From positions 333,483-397,482 of the forward strand of contig NW_003101672.1 in NCBI RefSeq assembly GCF_000003855.2: a stretch of DNA of 64,000 bases, in the 5' to 3' direction. How positions within the stretch are numbered: position 1 is the first letter of the stretch; the number at the start of each line of letters is the position of its first letter. Below are positions 1 through 12,730 of the stretch, piece after piece. A program made the translations under genes and the position numbers. The stretch comes from Blastomyces gilchristii SLH14081. Lineage: Eukaryota; Ascomycota; Eurotiomycetes; Onygenales; Ajellomycetaceae. Under the pieces are notes generated by a model that searched no databases, was not told where the DNA came from, and was given only the letters and a program-made list of their open reading frames with translations.

Positions 1-237
1 ATCATGATATTGTCAAATAGTTTCAAAGTATCAGAAGGTGTTAAAATACTGTAATTTATAAACAGTTTTTGTATTCTGAGCTGAATTTTCTGATTTTGCA
101 TATCTGAAATTGGTAAATGTATAATAGTTAACTTTATAGATATAGAAAAAACCCTGAGAACTAAAAGTTCTCAGATAGATATCATAGTCTCTGACTGTAT
201 ACATCTATAATTGAATAATAATAATAATAATAATAAT
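1..237 (+). mobile_element. Tad-like LINE, 3' end only (copy LINE-a)
   Basis: This is the 3' untranslated end of the LINE seen complete at 49884-52801 and again at 23735-24001. The three copies align over the whole stretch and share a small hairpin-like motif (ctgagaac...gttctcag) about 80 bp before the end. It finishes in (AAT)n around 216-237. The 5' part lies outside the window, so no target duplication can be checked. It sits inside a GyB element, because the sequence from 238 onward is the 3' end of GyB. Confidence 0.85.
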
Positions 238-681
238 GAACAAATAGAAGATGTCAGACAGAAAAAGACATAGAAATCTTGAATAAGATGACAATATTCA
301 ATGAAAATAATAATGAAGAAGATAATTGAAGAATGAAAATAGTCAGTGAATAAGTGATATAATATAGTCAAAGTTTCTTTATAAGAGAGTAAGCAGAATA
401 CTAGTCAGATCAGAGATAGACTGAATAATTACAAACACTAGCGGCGCGCTAGTCCGCATGAAGCTAGGGCTTACATTATAATCACATGAGTGTGACTGAA
501 TTTAATGAGAGAGAATGTGAGTTGAAAGAATGTATGACTGCTGAATAATAACACGGCCGCTTTTAAACACACTTATAAATGTAAAGAGGCTCTAGCGGCC
601 ACTAATTAATTTAAATAATGTATATAAGAAGCCGGCGTACGCCTGTAATCGTACACTGACTCAAGCAATCTTTGAATTATA
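238..681 (+). mobile_element. GyB LTR retrotransposon, 3' end (copy GyB-4): internal tail plus 3' LTR
   Basis: Positions 238-515 match, in reverse, the internal 3' region of GyB-2 (36937 to about 37170), and 516-681 match its 167-bp LTR. A purine-rich tract (tgagagagaa, 506-515) lies directly before the LTR, as expected for the plus-strand primer. A short GC-rich island at 430-478 (ctagcg/cgctag inverted arms) survives although the surrounding sequence is degraded. The element is broken on the left by a LINE insertion. On the right it abuts a LINE endonuclease region, so it was inserted into LINE-b. Confidence 0.8.
516..681 (+). repeat. GyB 3' LTR
   Basis: The LTR is 166 bp against 167 bp in GyB-1 and GyB-2. 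The start (TGTGAGTTG) and the last bases (GAATTATA, degraded from GAATCACA) are mutated. The middle-right part with the TATA-like tatataagaag and the gccggcgtacgcc block is nearly intact. Confidence 0.8.
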
Positions 682-1446
682 AAACTCTATAATTACAGAA
701 GACTTCAATGCATACTATATCTGATGAAATTCAGAATACAAAAGAGCAGTAAGAGCAGATAAACTGATTGAATAGAGTTTTAAGTAGTTAATAGATTTAG
801 TTAACAAGTCTGATCAATAAACATTCTTTAGAAAAGATATGAAACAGAAATCTATTATAGATCTAACTTTTATATAATAAAATCTAATTGAAAAAAGACT
901 TTTAAACTGAATTATTAATTCAAATGAGACCTTAAAATCAGATCATGAGATCATTTAATTTGATATTAAACTGAGTGAAAAATAAATGAGTGAAAATCCT
1001 CTTCTCTCTAATCAGTATAACTTTGAAAAAGCTGATTGAAAAGCAGTTAAAGAAAGTGTAAAACAGCTGAAATCTGAAAAGCAGAGTGAGATTTATTGAA
1101 ATCTCAGTCAAGATATTTTATATAAAATGCTTAAGAATAGAGTAAATCTCATTACATGTATTATTCTAATAAGTATTAGAGATAATATTTTAAAGAAGAA
1201 GTCTTCTGAGTATTTCAAATCTTGATGAAATGAGAATATCACATTTAAAAGAAAATAATTAGTCACTGTTAGAAGAAATTGAAAGAATACTATAATATTT
1301 AATAGAGAGTTGAAAGCTATCAGAAATGAATATTTTTCTGATATTAAAAGAGTTAAAATAGACTGCTGAAACAAATTTCTTGAAGAAGCATAAGAAACAG
1401 AAATTTTTAAAGCCTTTAACTATACTAAAACAAGAAGTGTAGTAAA
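682..1446 (+). pseudogene. LINE-b: endonuclease domain remnant (EEP family)
   Basis: With stops read through, the plus strand gives endonuclease landmarks in order: a D-F-N-A block near 690-710 (the GDFNAH motif of APE-like nucleases), I-D-L-T-F near 860, and S-D-H-E-I near 940, which is the catalytic S-D-H motif. This is the upstream part of the same LINE whose RT starts near 2150. The frame is broken by many stops (TGA, TAA, TAG). On the left it is cut by GyB-4; on the right by a MITE. The true 5' end of the LINE lies outside the window. Confidence 0.75.
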
Positions 1447-1952
1447 TAGACTGATCGTGTGACCGTGTCTGAGACCAGGACCAGATTTTTTGATAGTCTC
1501 ATAATCAATTCAACTGCTCTTATTACACGGTTTTAACATTAGATATTAGTTTCATACTGTCTCAGTGAGACTTACTGTCTACTCTTATCATATTTTTCAA
1601 ATGAGACTATGATTTCCACTTCTTAATTTAAATTATTTTTATTGCTTTAAATGATTTTAAATCTCATTTGAGCATTACCAAAAAGCATTACTTTTTAAAA
1701 AATTAAAAATAGTCTAAAAAAAACCTTAAAATGTCTAAAAATAGTAACTTTATATCAAGAATGGAACTAAATAAGATTAAATGAGATCACTTTCTCATTT
1801 TTTTCAAGTCATGGTTTCATTTTACGATCTGATATATAGTCACTTTGCATGTTTTTTTAATAACTAGTCCCAGCGGGATTCACGCCAAGAAATGTATGAA
1901 ATTAGATTAAATGAGATCAAAGGTGAAATTTATGATTCTGGCGGCCAATCTA
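1447..1952 (-). mobile_element. hAT-like MITE, copy 1 (inverted relative to copies 2 and 3)
   Basis: This is a 506-bp non-coding element bounded by TAGACTG...CAATCTA terminal inverted repeats (the right end is a C-to-T variant of CAGTCTA). It is flanked by identical 8-bp target duplications gtagtaaa at 1439-1446 and 1953-1960. It is homologous over its full length, in reverse, to 27224-27727 and 39630-40132. It splits the spacer between the endonuclease and RT of LINE-b. An 8-bp duplication is the hallmark of hAT transposases; the element encodes no transposase. Confidence 0.88.
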
Positions 1953-4810
1953 GTAGTAAAACTGTCAGTCTTGAAATATCAGTTTCAGAATGAATTATAT
2001 ACAGTAAATTCTTTTAAGAAAAAATGTTAAGCTTCTATGAGAATTCTCTTTCAAAACTGACTAGATTCAGATTCAGAGAAAGAGAATATATTACTTTATA
2101 ACTATACTAATGAAAATGACTGAGAATGATCTGAACTTATACAAGATTATCTAGAGACAGCTATCTTCTCAAGATCAATTAAAACTACTGCAGAGTCTGA
2201 TTCAATTAATTACTTCATCATTTAAAATACATATTTCTACTTAAAGATTGAATATTTTGAGCTCTTTTTTAATCGCTTTAAAAATGATTATTATTCTGAA
2301 GGCTCAAAAGAAGTCACTGAAGTGATTCTTGTAAAATCTAATAGAAAAGCTTCAATTTTTAAGTTATATAGAATAATATCTCTATTGAACTATCTCAGAA
2401 AGATTTTAGAAAAGATAATAGCTACTAGACTATTTTTTTATAAGCTTTATTAGTGATTCTCTTCTATTTAGTGAATAAATGAAAGATAAAAAACAATACT
2501 CTGCAATTAACACAATTCTCTCAGTTATTCATGATATTTAAATAGCAAAGCATGAAGATCTGATCTCAACTGCAGTTATTATTGATATAAAAGATACATT
2601 TACTCATGTTTTAAAGGCAAAGATGATTCAGACTTTGAAGATATTAAAACCGTCACTTTCTCTAATAAAATAAGTTAACTGTTTGATGTTTAAAAGAATC
2701 ATATAACTATTCTTTGATGAAATTAAATAAGATAAGACTGAGATAAAAATAGAAGTACTGTAGAAATGTTTAATCTTACTCATTTTATTTGCAATATATA
2801 CTGCATATCTATTCAAGAATAGAGATAGGAAAACAGTGAGATTTTCAAGCTATATAGATGATATTAATCTAGTCTAAAGTTTAAAAACAATCAAAGAGAA
2901 TTTAGAAGTGATTGAAAATAAAGTAGAGAGAATCTTTATTAAAGTAGATATTAAGTAAATTCAATTTACTATAAATAAAACTGAGTTAATTCATTTCTGT
3001 TCTAGATTTAATGAGAAAAAACTATATCTAACTCTTTGAATAAAGAGATTAAATTCAGTTTGAATGTCAAATAATTAGAAGTATAATTAAATTCTAAGTT
3101 AAATTTTGAATATCATATTCAACAAAGAATTATCAAGACAGAAAGACTATTAAATAACATAATCAGACTTTTAAATATAGAAAGAGCTCTATTCTCTCAG
3201 ATTATGAGACAGTTATACATAGTCTGTATCATCTCAGTAGCTGATTATAAAGTTCAAGATTGATGAAATAATTAAGAGAATTTCACTGAACTCTTTCAAA
3301 GTCTGTAAAACAGAGCTTTGAGGAGAATTCTGAAAGCATTTAAATTATCTTCTATTAAAGAAATAAATATTGAAGCTTCAAATTCCTCTTCTGCTATTAA
3401 ATTTCAAAAGATCTGTATAAACTATACTCTGATAGTTATAAAGATGAGCTTGAATTATATAATCAGAGAAAGAGTCTCTTCTTCATTTTTATTAATCAAC
3501 TCAGAAAATGAACTGAATTGAAATAGATTTCTTGAAATGAGATTAATTCTTTAAAGAAAATACTCTCTTAACTGTACAGACTATATTCACTGAATAAAAA
3601 TCAATTTTCTTCAATTAAATATTGATAAAATTGATGATGAGAAAATATCTCTCTGAAGAGAAAAGCGGAAATCTCTTAAAGACTTACAAATAAGTGAATT
3701 ATCTAAAGAGAGAGAATATGAACAGTATTTGAAGAAGATCTCTACAATTAATATAAAAGACTCTATTCTGATTTACTCAGAGGACTCAAAAAATAAGAGT
3801 TTGAATAGATTAGATACAGACATTGCTTATACTGAAGATAATATCAATTTCATCTCATATTTCTGAAATTTGAGCTGTAAATCTGAAGTCTTTGATGCTG
3901 AACTATTTACAATAGTAAAGGCTTTCAAACTTATTAAGATAAAATCTTATAAAAGAGAAAATAGTCTGAAAGAGATATGAATAATCTCTGATAATTAAGC
4001 TGCTTTAAAAAGACTTAGAAATAGTTAGATTTATAATGATTAAATGAATCTTGAACTGATTTTAAATTCTATTATGAAGATTTAAAAGAGATGAATATTA
4101 AAAGTGATAATTTATCTTCACTGAGTTCTTACTTATATTAATATTCATGACAATGAATTGACTGATTCAGTAGTAAAAAAGAGTTCAGAATTAAGCAGAT
4201 CTATTCAAAAAACAGTATTCTACTCTTTTGTAAAGAGAAAGATAAAAGAATCTTCTTTAAATAAGTGAAATAAAAGCTGACAGAAACAAAAGAAGAGCAT
4301 ACATTATTCAAGATTTGAGATAAAACTCAAGTGAAAATCTTGTTTAATTAAATGTAAAAAGAAAATATTCTCATCTATAATTCAGCTGAAACTAGAACAT
4401 GAGTATTTCAAATCTAATATACAAAGATTTAATAATAGATTTAATTCAACAGAATGCTTATTCTGTAATATAAATGAAAATTCTGAGTATATTATAATAC
4501 ATTATGCATTATACAATAGTCTCAGAGCCAGATTGAAGAGGAAGTATAATTTAAATTAATTATATATGAGATTCTTATTCTTAACAGAGACAGGAATTAC
4601 ATACTTAATAGACTTTCTATCAGAAACTCAAGTAGCTATAAGAAAATAACTGAATTCAGAAATATCTGAATATGAAGAGATGAAAATTAACTAGATATAG
4701 TCTGTTAAAACAGCTATATACTATCTTTTAATAATTTTGTTTTATTATAGTCTTTCTTTACTTTACTTTTTCTTTTCTGTTCTTTTCTATCTATCTATTT
4801 AATATGTTTA
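1953..4810 (+). pseudogene. LINE-b: reverse transcriptase and RNase H remnant
   Basis: This is collinear with LINE-d (49884-52801) from about 2157 onward. RT is recognised by a degenerate Y-I-D-D box near 2850 (YVDD in LINE-d). RNase H is recognised by Y-S-E-D-S near 3770, the E-V-F-D-x-E-L block near 3890 and the S-D-N box near 3990. A C-terminal Cys/His segment with C-x2-C lies near 4460. The copy has more CpA-derived stops (TAA/TAG) than LINE-d, so it is older. At 4810 it is cut by GyA-5, and the last ~270 bp resume at 23735. RNase H after RT puts it in the Tad/I group of LINEs. Confidence 0.85.
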
Positions 4811-5389
4811 TGTGACGGGCTGCGCCCGATCAATCTTATAGACGATTTCATTACACTTCATAGATTCCGTCAAAAGCTCTGATGCTCAGTCATCAATTCA
4901 CAGTCTAAAAACTCACAGAATTTCTATTCTTTCACTTTGAAGCTTTACTATATACACAGAATTTCTATTCTTCTGATCTGAAGCTTCATTATATACACAT
5001 ATAAATATTCACTCAGATTACTGATTTCTGTACTCTCTCTTTTTATCTTCTCTAATGTTTTTCACTTTTATATTATAAGATCTATATATTATATCAAACT
5101 ATTCAGTGTAGGTCTCTTACACTTGAAAAATGTTCATTGTCTTCTTATTAAAAACAATTATTCACACTCATCATCTTATTTTTAGAAATGATTATCTATC
5201 AAGATATCTGAATGTGTAACAATGTATAAGAAATAGAGAAATAATTAAACAGTTAAGTAGACACTGAGTCTCTAGATAAAAGCTTGCTCATCAGTCACTC
5301 TGATCTTATAACAAGATCTTACAAAGAGAATATTAGTGAGAGATCTGAGAGTTCTGACATCTTAAGATGTATGAGATATTCATACAATT
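4811..5389 (+). mobile_element. GyA retrotransposon, 5' LTR and leader (copy GyA-5)
   Basis: The 5' LTR (4811-5121, TGTGACGGGC...CTCTTACA) and about 270 bp of untranslated leader match GyA-1 (25588-26160). The copy was inserted in LINE-b: left target gttta (4806-4810), with the right end of its 3' LTR at 23734 followed by gtctt, against gtcta in the unoccupied LINE-d. The element stops at 5389 where GyD begins, and its gag-pol is missing. Only 40 bp of its 3' LTR survive (23695-23734). Confidence 0.8.
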
Positions 5390-5932
5390 TGTAACATGGC
5401 GGAACCGAAGCGGTGGCTAGTCGGCGGTGTCACGTAGAGGTAGTTGTTGAGAAGCTGTATAAGTGAGCTTGACTATCTTGCTTGAATAGTGAGCTTGTAG
5501 ACTACAGAGTTATTGTGAGAATATCACAGATATGATACTTAGTATACTAAGAAGATTATATGAGAAACACAGTAACTCTCATATATCTTTCATTAGAAGA
5601 AAAACAAATTACTGACTTCTTAGATGAGGAGCCAGCATCTAGCTATTCTATATAGACAATGAGTGAATATTCTTCTCTTATTTCATGAGTGAGAATAGCT
5701 GAAGTGATATCTCAGCAGTGTCTTATTATCAAGAAAGAGTAATCTGCTGATCTTGTATAGAAGTGAGGTTCTCATATTTATCAATCAGATCTTTCTATGA
5801 TATATCTGAATGTTATCATAGAGTAGTTGAAAATCAGTGTGAATAGTCTGTGAGATGAATGAAATCATCTGCATGAAAGTAATGAGCTGTGTGAAACTAC
5901 AGTGAGGTCTTAGCACAGTCAGAAGTGTGATA
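5390..5932 (-). repeat. GyD 3' LTR
   Basis: This 543-bp LTR is paired with 19932-20464. Its outer end (5390 to about 5450) keeps many CG and GG steps (cggaaccgaagcggtgg). Its inner end near 5932 is fully degraded. The partner LTR shows the opposite pattern. Confidence 0.88.
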
Positions 5933-6409
5933 ATATTCTCCTCTTTAAGAATATAGTTCTGATGCTCTTAAGATTACTGGATTAGAAATTATCTTTATTG
6001 TATAGCAATAGTTATCAACTGATTGACAGTACATGTGCTGTGTATAATACAAAGATATAGATAAGTTTTTCAGCTGACTGTGTAGATCTTTCTTTTTTCC
6101 TCTTCATTCAAATCAAACATGTGATAAGTGAGTTTCTTATATATTGATTTGAAATATGAAAAATGTAGTTAATAAGTGACTTACAGATCATTTATTATAT
6201 TTCATTCTATATATGAAATTCTCTGTAAAAGTGAAGTATTTTAGAGACAAAGCTAACAATAGTGATGGAATTTTTTGAAAAGAGTCTTCTTCTCTGTGAA
6301 ACATTTTTCTCTTCCTTCTCTTATCTGCAATAGTGAGTGCATGAGAGCATTGTTCTTGAGAGACAATAAGAGACTTATTCTGACATTTTCTAGTGAGTAA
6401 TAAATGTCT

Positions 6410-6900
6410 TCATGGTGCGGCTGCAGCCTCCATGACTGTCAAGAAAGCTTGATTGAAGATGAAGACAGTGGTGTTAATGAACTGCAGAAGTATCACTTTT
6501 ATTGTCATATCTTCTTCTTCTTCTCCTGCTTCTCTTGCAGTCATAATGATAGTCATCATGCCTTGTAGTGAGATGTCATTTCTTCTGTCAGTCAGTTTGT
6601 TCATGTTCAGTTCTTTCTCTGTCTCTCTCATCACTGTTGTAATGCTGTTCTTCCTCTTAGTCAACACAGTGATGTATGACCCTGTGTGATCATTTGAAGA
6701 GAATCTCAGAAAGAGCTTGATTCTGGGAATAGTAACTCTGAGAAGCTTAATCTATAGTTTCTCTCTCACAGCATATCTGAGCCCTGCTCAGAATATCACT
6801 GAATTGAGTTCACAGAGTCTCACAGTTTCTTTGTCTTCTCTCTGTGAAGAGGCTCTGATGCAGTCTCTGACTGATACTATTACTTATCTGCACTATGCTA
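6410..6900 (-). pseudogene. GyD additional ORF downstream of pol, function unknown
   Basis: The minus strand holds one frame that runs from about 6900 to a TGA at 6410-6412 with only three or four read-through stops, all explicable as degraded Trp or Gln codons. The last ~100 codons are fully open. The predicted product is basic to mixed, with an acidic stretch (G-E-E-E-E-D) and an Ala-rich C-terminus (E-A-A-A-A-P). It lies between the chromodomain and the 3' LTR in a ~1.9-kb segment that ordinary Gypsy elements lack. I do not recognise it; it could be a captured gene or an accessory element ORF. The overlapping plus-strand frame at 6717-7079 looks like its shadow. Confidence 0.45.
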
Positions 6901-7789
6901 AGCAGCTGAAGAAAGAGAGAATTTTATATACTTACTTCTTCTCTCACTTCTGTTGTTTCTGTTATATCTGTAATAATAACTTCTGTCTCTCTGTAAGTAT
7001 TATCTACTCTATAAGAAGATATCATATTGATTCTGACAAGAAGCTTAGATGCTTAAGTAGTACAGAGCAAGAATCTTAGAGCTTCAAGTATTGATAAATT
7101 CTGTTAAGACTGAGAAGATCTCTCTTACTCATCTGTAAAAGAAGATGAAAGTATAAGTTTCTGAGATGAAAAAATATCTCAGAATGACTGATCTTAAGAA
7201 GAGATTAGTCAGCACTGCTGTTGAAAGTTTTACAGAGATCAATTACTGATTGAAGAGAATCTCACTCTAATTAAAGCAGATGACTGAGATGCTTTGTAAA
7301 TTAATAAGTTAATACTTTAAGTATCTCTCATACTCTTCTACAGCATGCTTTTCTGCAGTATCACAGCACTAACTTCTCAGCAGACAAAGATATCAGTGCT
7401 GAAGACTTGAAGAGTGAAGAATGAGTTTAATAAGAATATAATTATTAGTGAGTAGAGTCTGGTTCTTCTTTTTACTTTTTCAGTGAGTTACAGTCTCATT
7501 AGAATAGCAGCAGTCTGCAGATCTATAATATTAATCTTTTTATTAATTTTAAATATCTCTTTTCTCTAATCACTTCAGGAATTTTACACTTGTGTAGTCT
7601 CATTAAACTTCTAAAAATTCTTTGAGAGAAAATAGAAGAAGAGTACTACAGAGTTTATAAGACACTGACTCATCATTATAAGATTATCTCTAAAAAATTC
7701 TTTGAGAAAAATGAGAAGTCTCAAACAGCATTTCTTGCTCAATATCTGTGATATATAACAGAGCAATCTCTACTAGCTGTCTCATAGCT

Positions 7790-10700
7790 TGTAATCTCTT
7801 TCTCAGTATTTTTCAAATGCTCAAGCAGTTTTCATAAATTCTCTGATAATGAATAATCTTCTTATTTAATAAGATATTGAAGCTTACTGTAATATATTCA
7901 CTTATTCAATATTTTCTTCATAAGATATTCAGTATTACTCTCAATCTTAATACTATCTGACTGAGATGGCTCTGCTCTGAAGTGTTGCTTATAGAGTTTT
8001 AAATAGAAAATGTGAAAAACAGAATGAATTGATTTCAATTCTGAGAGTAATTTTAACTCATATGTCTGCTTATTCATCACTCTTATTATTAGAAAAGATT
8101 CTAGTTATCACTCACTGAGTGTCTTATATAATCTTATTATCTTGATATTCTTTACTGAAAGTAGTACTTGATCCTCTATTGAGAACTTCATTGAAAGATG
8201 TTTTTAATTATAGTATTCTGTCTGCTACTTCAGAGTGCAGTGAATGCTTTTCACTGTCTTCTCATGAATTTTATTTAAAAGTTTCAATCTTACTTTTACT
8301 TCTGATACTGAGAGATACTCTGTTCTCTGTATCTGTTCAACATTCTGACTGTTTATTTCTCTCTTTGAAGTGTTATTCATGATGTCACTGAATAATGAAG
8401 AATTATATCTATAATAAGCATAGAAAGAAGATATCTTTAAGATTACATTCTTTGTATTATTATATATGAATTCAGTGATCAGAAGATATTTGAGTCAATT
8501 ATTCTGATAATATGAATAGAACACTTAAAGATGCTATTCTAATATCTGGTTCTGATATTCAGTCTGATCATCTGTCTGCAGATGAAATGCAGTACTGAGA
8601 AGATGTCTTATTATAAGATGATAGCAAAAGACTGATCAGTACTTGCTGATGAAGAGAAATTCTCAATCTATTATTAACAATTTCAGAGCACTGTGATCAT
8701 GAATAATAATATCTAAAAATAGATCAGTCAATTCAGAGGCTTTAATCTTTTTATAAGTAGAAATATATTTTATCATCTTCATGAAACAGTTGACAATAAT
8801 CAAAATTGAGTCATATTCTTTAACTCTTGTTGACTTTGACAGATCAACTATGAAATTCATTGATAGATTCTATCATGAGCTCTTTGAAACAGACAGTGAT
8901 ATCAACTCACTGTATTACTTATATTATAAAATCTTTATTCTTTGACAGATATTATAAGTCTTAACATACTCTTTAACATTTATTCAGAGCTTGTGTTAAA
9001 TATATTTATATTTTAGAAGCTTCTCAGTCTTCTCTAACTCAAAGTGCTCTGTATAAGAATCATTATAATGAATTCTCAATAACTTCTGATACATTATTCT
9101 ACTATGAGAAATGAAGACTGAATCATTCAGTAGTAGAAGTTTACATTCTTCTAGTTATCAGTAACTTAATTTCTTAGTGATACTGTTTTACTCAGAGTCT
9201 GTCTCTTTCAAGTTTAAACTGAATTCTTTCTTCTTTAACTTCTAAATTTGAGCTGTAGTAGAGATATCTCTCTTCTATAACTTATTAATAAATTTCAAAA
9301 GTAGTCAGATTGAAAGATTATAGACTGTTTTATTCTTTATCAATTCAATGATAGTAAGATATGATATGAGAAGCTTATAATCTTCAGTGTCAGTTCTCTG
9401 TGAGAATCTGGGTTTTCTTTCATCTTCTATTCTAAGTCATGCAGCTGTCTTATCAGTATCATTCTCAAGCTTCAGAGAACTTCAACTCTCTGTAGCCAGC
9501 TTCTTCTGCAGTGATGACAGAGATTCTTTTATAGAATTCTTCTCTATATTAACAATATTATAATTGAGTTATCTAGATAGTATGTTAGTGAGATTAAGGC
9601 AATCTGAATAATATCAGATATAGAAATCATACTCTGAAAGCAGTTTCACTCATCTGGCTTGACATTCTGTCAAGCTCTTTGTTGTTAAGAAGTAACACAG
9701 ATTTGTATAATTAGTAAGAACTTACACTGAGTACTTACTACTCTGAAGATAATGTTGCCAGATCTTAAAGAATTCAATAATTGTTAATATCTCTTAATCA
9801 TGAATATTATATCTTCTCTATATAAGTGATAACTTCTTGAAGAAGAAGATTACTGATCTTTATTCACAGTGTCTTATAGACTTTATGAAAAAGTCTTCTC
9901 TCACAGACATTTCATTATCTGTATTCTCAGAAGTAATTATTCTCTGATTCTTTCAGTGTTGAAAGATCTCTGATATCAACTGTGAAAAGATTTCACAGAT
10001 TTCATTCTCAGATGCATCAGTCTCACACTGACTGAGTAAGTCAGAATTAAAGTGATTCAGCATTGTGATATCTGTAAAAGCTTGTTTCAATTCTATAAAT
10101 ACTGGTATAATATCTTGAATGAGAATAAACAGTCTTATTTTCCTGTCTTTCACACTTCTCTTTAACAGATGTGTAAGAGAAGCAGTAATTCATGAATATA
10201 TATTGATAAATTATCCATAGAAATTTATAAATTCTAGAAATATCTACATCTCACAGTACATCTGTGACACTGGCCAGTTCTCAATGACAGAGATTCAGCT
10301 CCTGTTCATTGAAATGTCATTTATCTTAATAATATAATCAAAGAAATCAATCTCCTGCATGTAGAATGAGTATTTTTCAGTGTTTGTATAGAGTTGATAC
10401 TGTCTCAAGTAACTCAACACTTCTCAAACATGAGTATCATGTTCTTTCTTCATTTTTGAGAAGATTAGAATGTCATTCAAGTATACTATGTAGAAGATGT
10501 TGACAAGGCCCTGCAGTATCTCATTTATATAGATCTGGAAGATAACTGAAGCATTATAAAGATCAAAATATAAAACCAGATATTCAAAATTATTATACTT
10601 GATATGAAAAGTTATTTTTCAAACATTGTCTTTATTAACTCTGATTCTATGATAGATATTTCAAATATCAATCTTTGAGAACATCTTTGCTTCAGATAAT

Positions 10701-11342
10701 TGATTGATTATCTCATTAATTAACAGTAATAAATAGCAATTCTTAACTATCATCTTATTAAGATCTCTGTAGTCTATGTATAGATATAGTCTACTATTCT
10801 TCTTAAGCACAAAGAGTATAGATATCTCTGCTGAACTCTTTGATAAGTGTATTCAGTTCTTCAATTGTGCTTTCTCAAGATATTTACACAGAATATTCAA
10901 TTTCTTTACAGACAAGTTGTAAAGAGATCTGTATAATATCATTACATCATCTTCAAGATGAATCTTATATTATATCTTGATATCAGAAAACTTCACTGCT
11001 TCTCTTTCTGAAAAGATATTCTTATAATCTGTAAAGAGATATTGTGTACATTCATCTTCAATAATAGATACTGCTGCTAATCTTATAGTGAGAGTGATAG
11101 CTTCTTTATTTATTCTCAAGTCTCAATTATCTGCTACACAGTATATTAACTCTATCTTTTTCTCAAGATTCTTCTGATGAAACTCTTCAGATTTCTCTAT
11201 CACTATCTCTTTATTAATGAGATAATATTATCACATCTGAGTGACTCAGTCAATGAGAGATTTATTTTCTCTCAATCACAGAAGATTTAGAATAATATTC
11301 TCATCTATAATATTAATAATGTGAAGAAGCAGACTGCTCTTC
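7790..11342 (-). pseudogene. GyD pol, RT to chromodomain
   Basis: On the minus strand from 11342: RT with the catalytic box read as Y-L-N-D-I-L-I-F near 10490-10465 (the usual Y-L-D-D with one Asp changed to Asn); RNase H beginning with L-K-x-A-F and E-T-D-A-S near 10080-10000; integrase core recognisable at 8860-8663 by D-F-I-V-D-L-like and K-E-Y-D-S-I-L segments; then a Y-x-L-x-L-P...H-x-V-F-H segment and E-Y-L-x-x-K-I-L-x-K (7960-7895). The latter opens a chromodomain that continues to about 7800 (Y-L-I-K-x-E-x-Y). Stops are frequent. The start of RT is separated from gag by GyC-1. Confidence 0.82.
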
Positions 11343-11600
11343 TGTAAGAAATCCCGCTTCTCGCGGATTCTTTACCTCTATTCCTATCTCTCGCGTAATC
11401 AATAGGGTTAGCGGCCCTTGGCTACACACAACTATATAGACTGAAGTTCGCAAATACTATTCATAACTCAGCTTGAATGCTATTATACATTTGATTTCTA
11501 CATTTTATCTTTCTACTGTGAATACTTCTAGTAGTTAACAGTACATATCATATCAAGCTGCAAATATCTGAATAATCATCTGTAAGCACTTATTCTTATA
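11343..11600 (+). repeat. GyC-1 5' LTR
   Basis: The outer end retains CG and CCC (aaatcccgcttctcgcgg). The inner end is degraded (TTCTTATA instead of TTCTTACA). Its 258-bp length is identical in all four GyC LTRs of the window. Confidence 0.9.
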
Positions 11601-11609
11601 TTTCAAGCT

Positions 11610-12730
11610 CAGTCAGTCAGTAATCATCTCTTATGACTGAAAGAACTAGAAACTTATATACTTCAATCTCTGTGAACTCTACTACAGACACTCAGAAGCA
11701 GTCATCTGAATCATGAATAATCTCTATAAAAGAAGTCTCAGAGAACTTATTAATTACTAACAGAACATTATTCTCTGTATCTGTGACAGAGAAACTCTCT
11801 GAACTCATGAATGAATCAATCTCAGTGAAGAATATTCTTGAGCATCTTCTATGAGATTAAGCTATTTTTCTATAAGAAATGCTTACTATCTGTAAACAGT
11901 CTTGAACTGAGTCTCTAGACATGATCTTCAGAGATATCTATGAACTGAAAAGAAACTTTCTTAAGCTGTAATCACTTAGAATTACTTATCAAATCACAAT
12001 CTATAAAAGCTTTTGCAAGTTTGTATTTGAAATTGACTTACAAGCCCAGTTATGTAATATAAAAGATGAAGAAGCTGTCATCTATATAATGACAGATCTC
12101 TATTACACTGAAGTCAAGAACTGACTGAATTATCTAGAGAATGATTATGAGAGATTCTACTGATCTGTTCTTAAGATCTATCTAGAGAATAAGTTGAGAA
12201 ACTTCATAAGCTGAACAGAGAACACCTGGGCCACAATTATCAATATCAGAAAAAGAGATGAGAAATCTGATAAAGACTACTCACAGCACTTCATAGAATT
12301 ATGATATGAATTGAAGTCTGTGAAAACAGGGCCCTGAAACAAGACCTGAATAATGATATTTATAAAGAGACTGAATAAAGACATGCAGAATAAGCTCATT
12401 GAGTAAGACTCTAAGTTCTTAACTCTGAAGAAACTGATGACTCTTATTCATTACTTACAGATCACTGTGAGAGTCACAGATCTGTAGAGAGTAGATTACT
12501 AATCAGTTCTGTAAGAGTCAGAACAACAGAAAACAGATTTATCAGAAAAAGATAACAAGATACAGAGAGATTCATATCTGACTGCTAAGCAGAAAGAGAG
12601 AGCTTTATAAGCTTCTACAAACAGAGTATATAATAGAGAGATTAAGAAAAAGAGACTCTGCTTTATCTGTTCTAAATCAGAACATCTTCACACAAACTGT
12701 TCAGACAAATTAAAATAGAAATTTGAAGAG
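11610..12730 (+). pseudogene. GyC-1 gag (capsid/nucleocapsid)
   Basis: One plus-strand frame can be followed from about 11630 to 12730 through roughly 15-20 stops, mostly TGA in place of Trp. The middle part resembles Gypsy capsid (a W-A-T-I-I...Y-S-Q-H-F-I-E-L segment at about 12225-12305). Near 12655-12705 it has an intact nucleocapsid zinc knuckle, C-F-I-C-S-K-S-E-H-L-H-T-N-C, which fits C-x2-C-x4-H-x4-C. The last part is rich in Lys and Arg as expected for RNA binding. The product would package element RNA in the cytoplasmic particle. The copy is dead because of the stops. Confidence 0.8.

Noticed and set aside
171..371. 66-aa hydrophobic ORF on the minus strand
   Set aside because: It spans the (AAT)n tail of LINE-a and the junction with GyB; the Ile/Phe/Leu-rich sequence is a composition effect.
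1447..1952. Mutator-like element with 9-10 bp duplications
   Set aside because: With the terminal T/A included in the element, all three copies give exactly 8-bp duplications, which fits hAT better.
6717..7079. 120-aa plus-strand ORF
   Set aside because: It overlaps the GyD sense frame, where stops fit degraded Trp/Gln codons; no second copy supports the plus frame. Kept only as a weak alternative.
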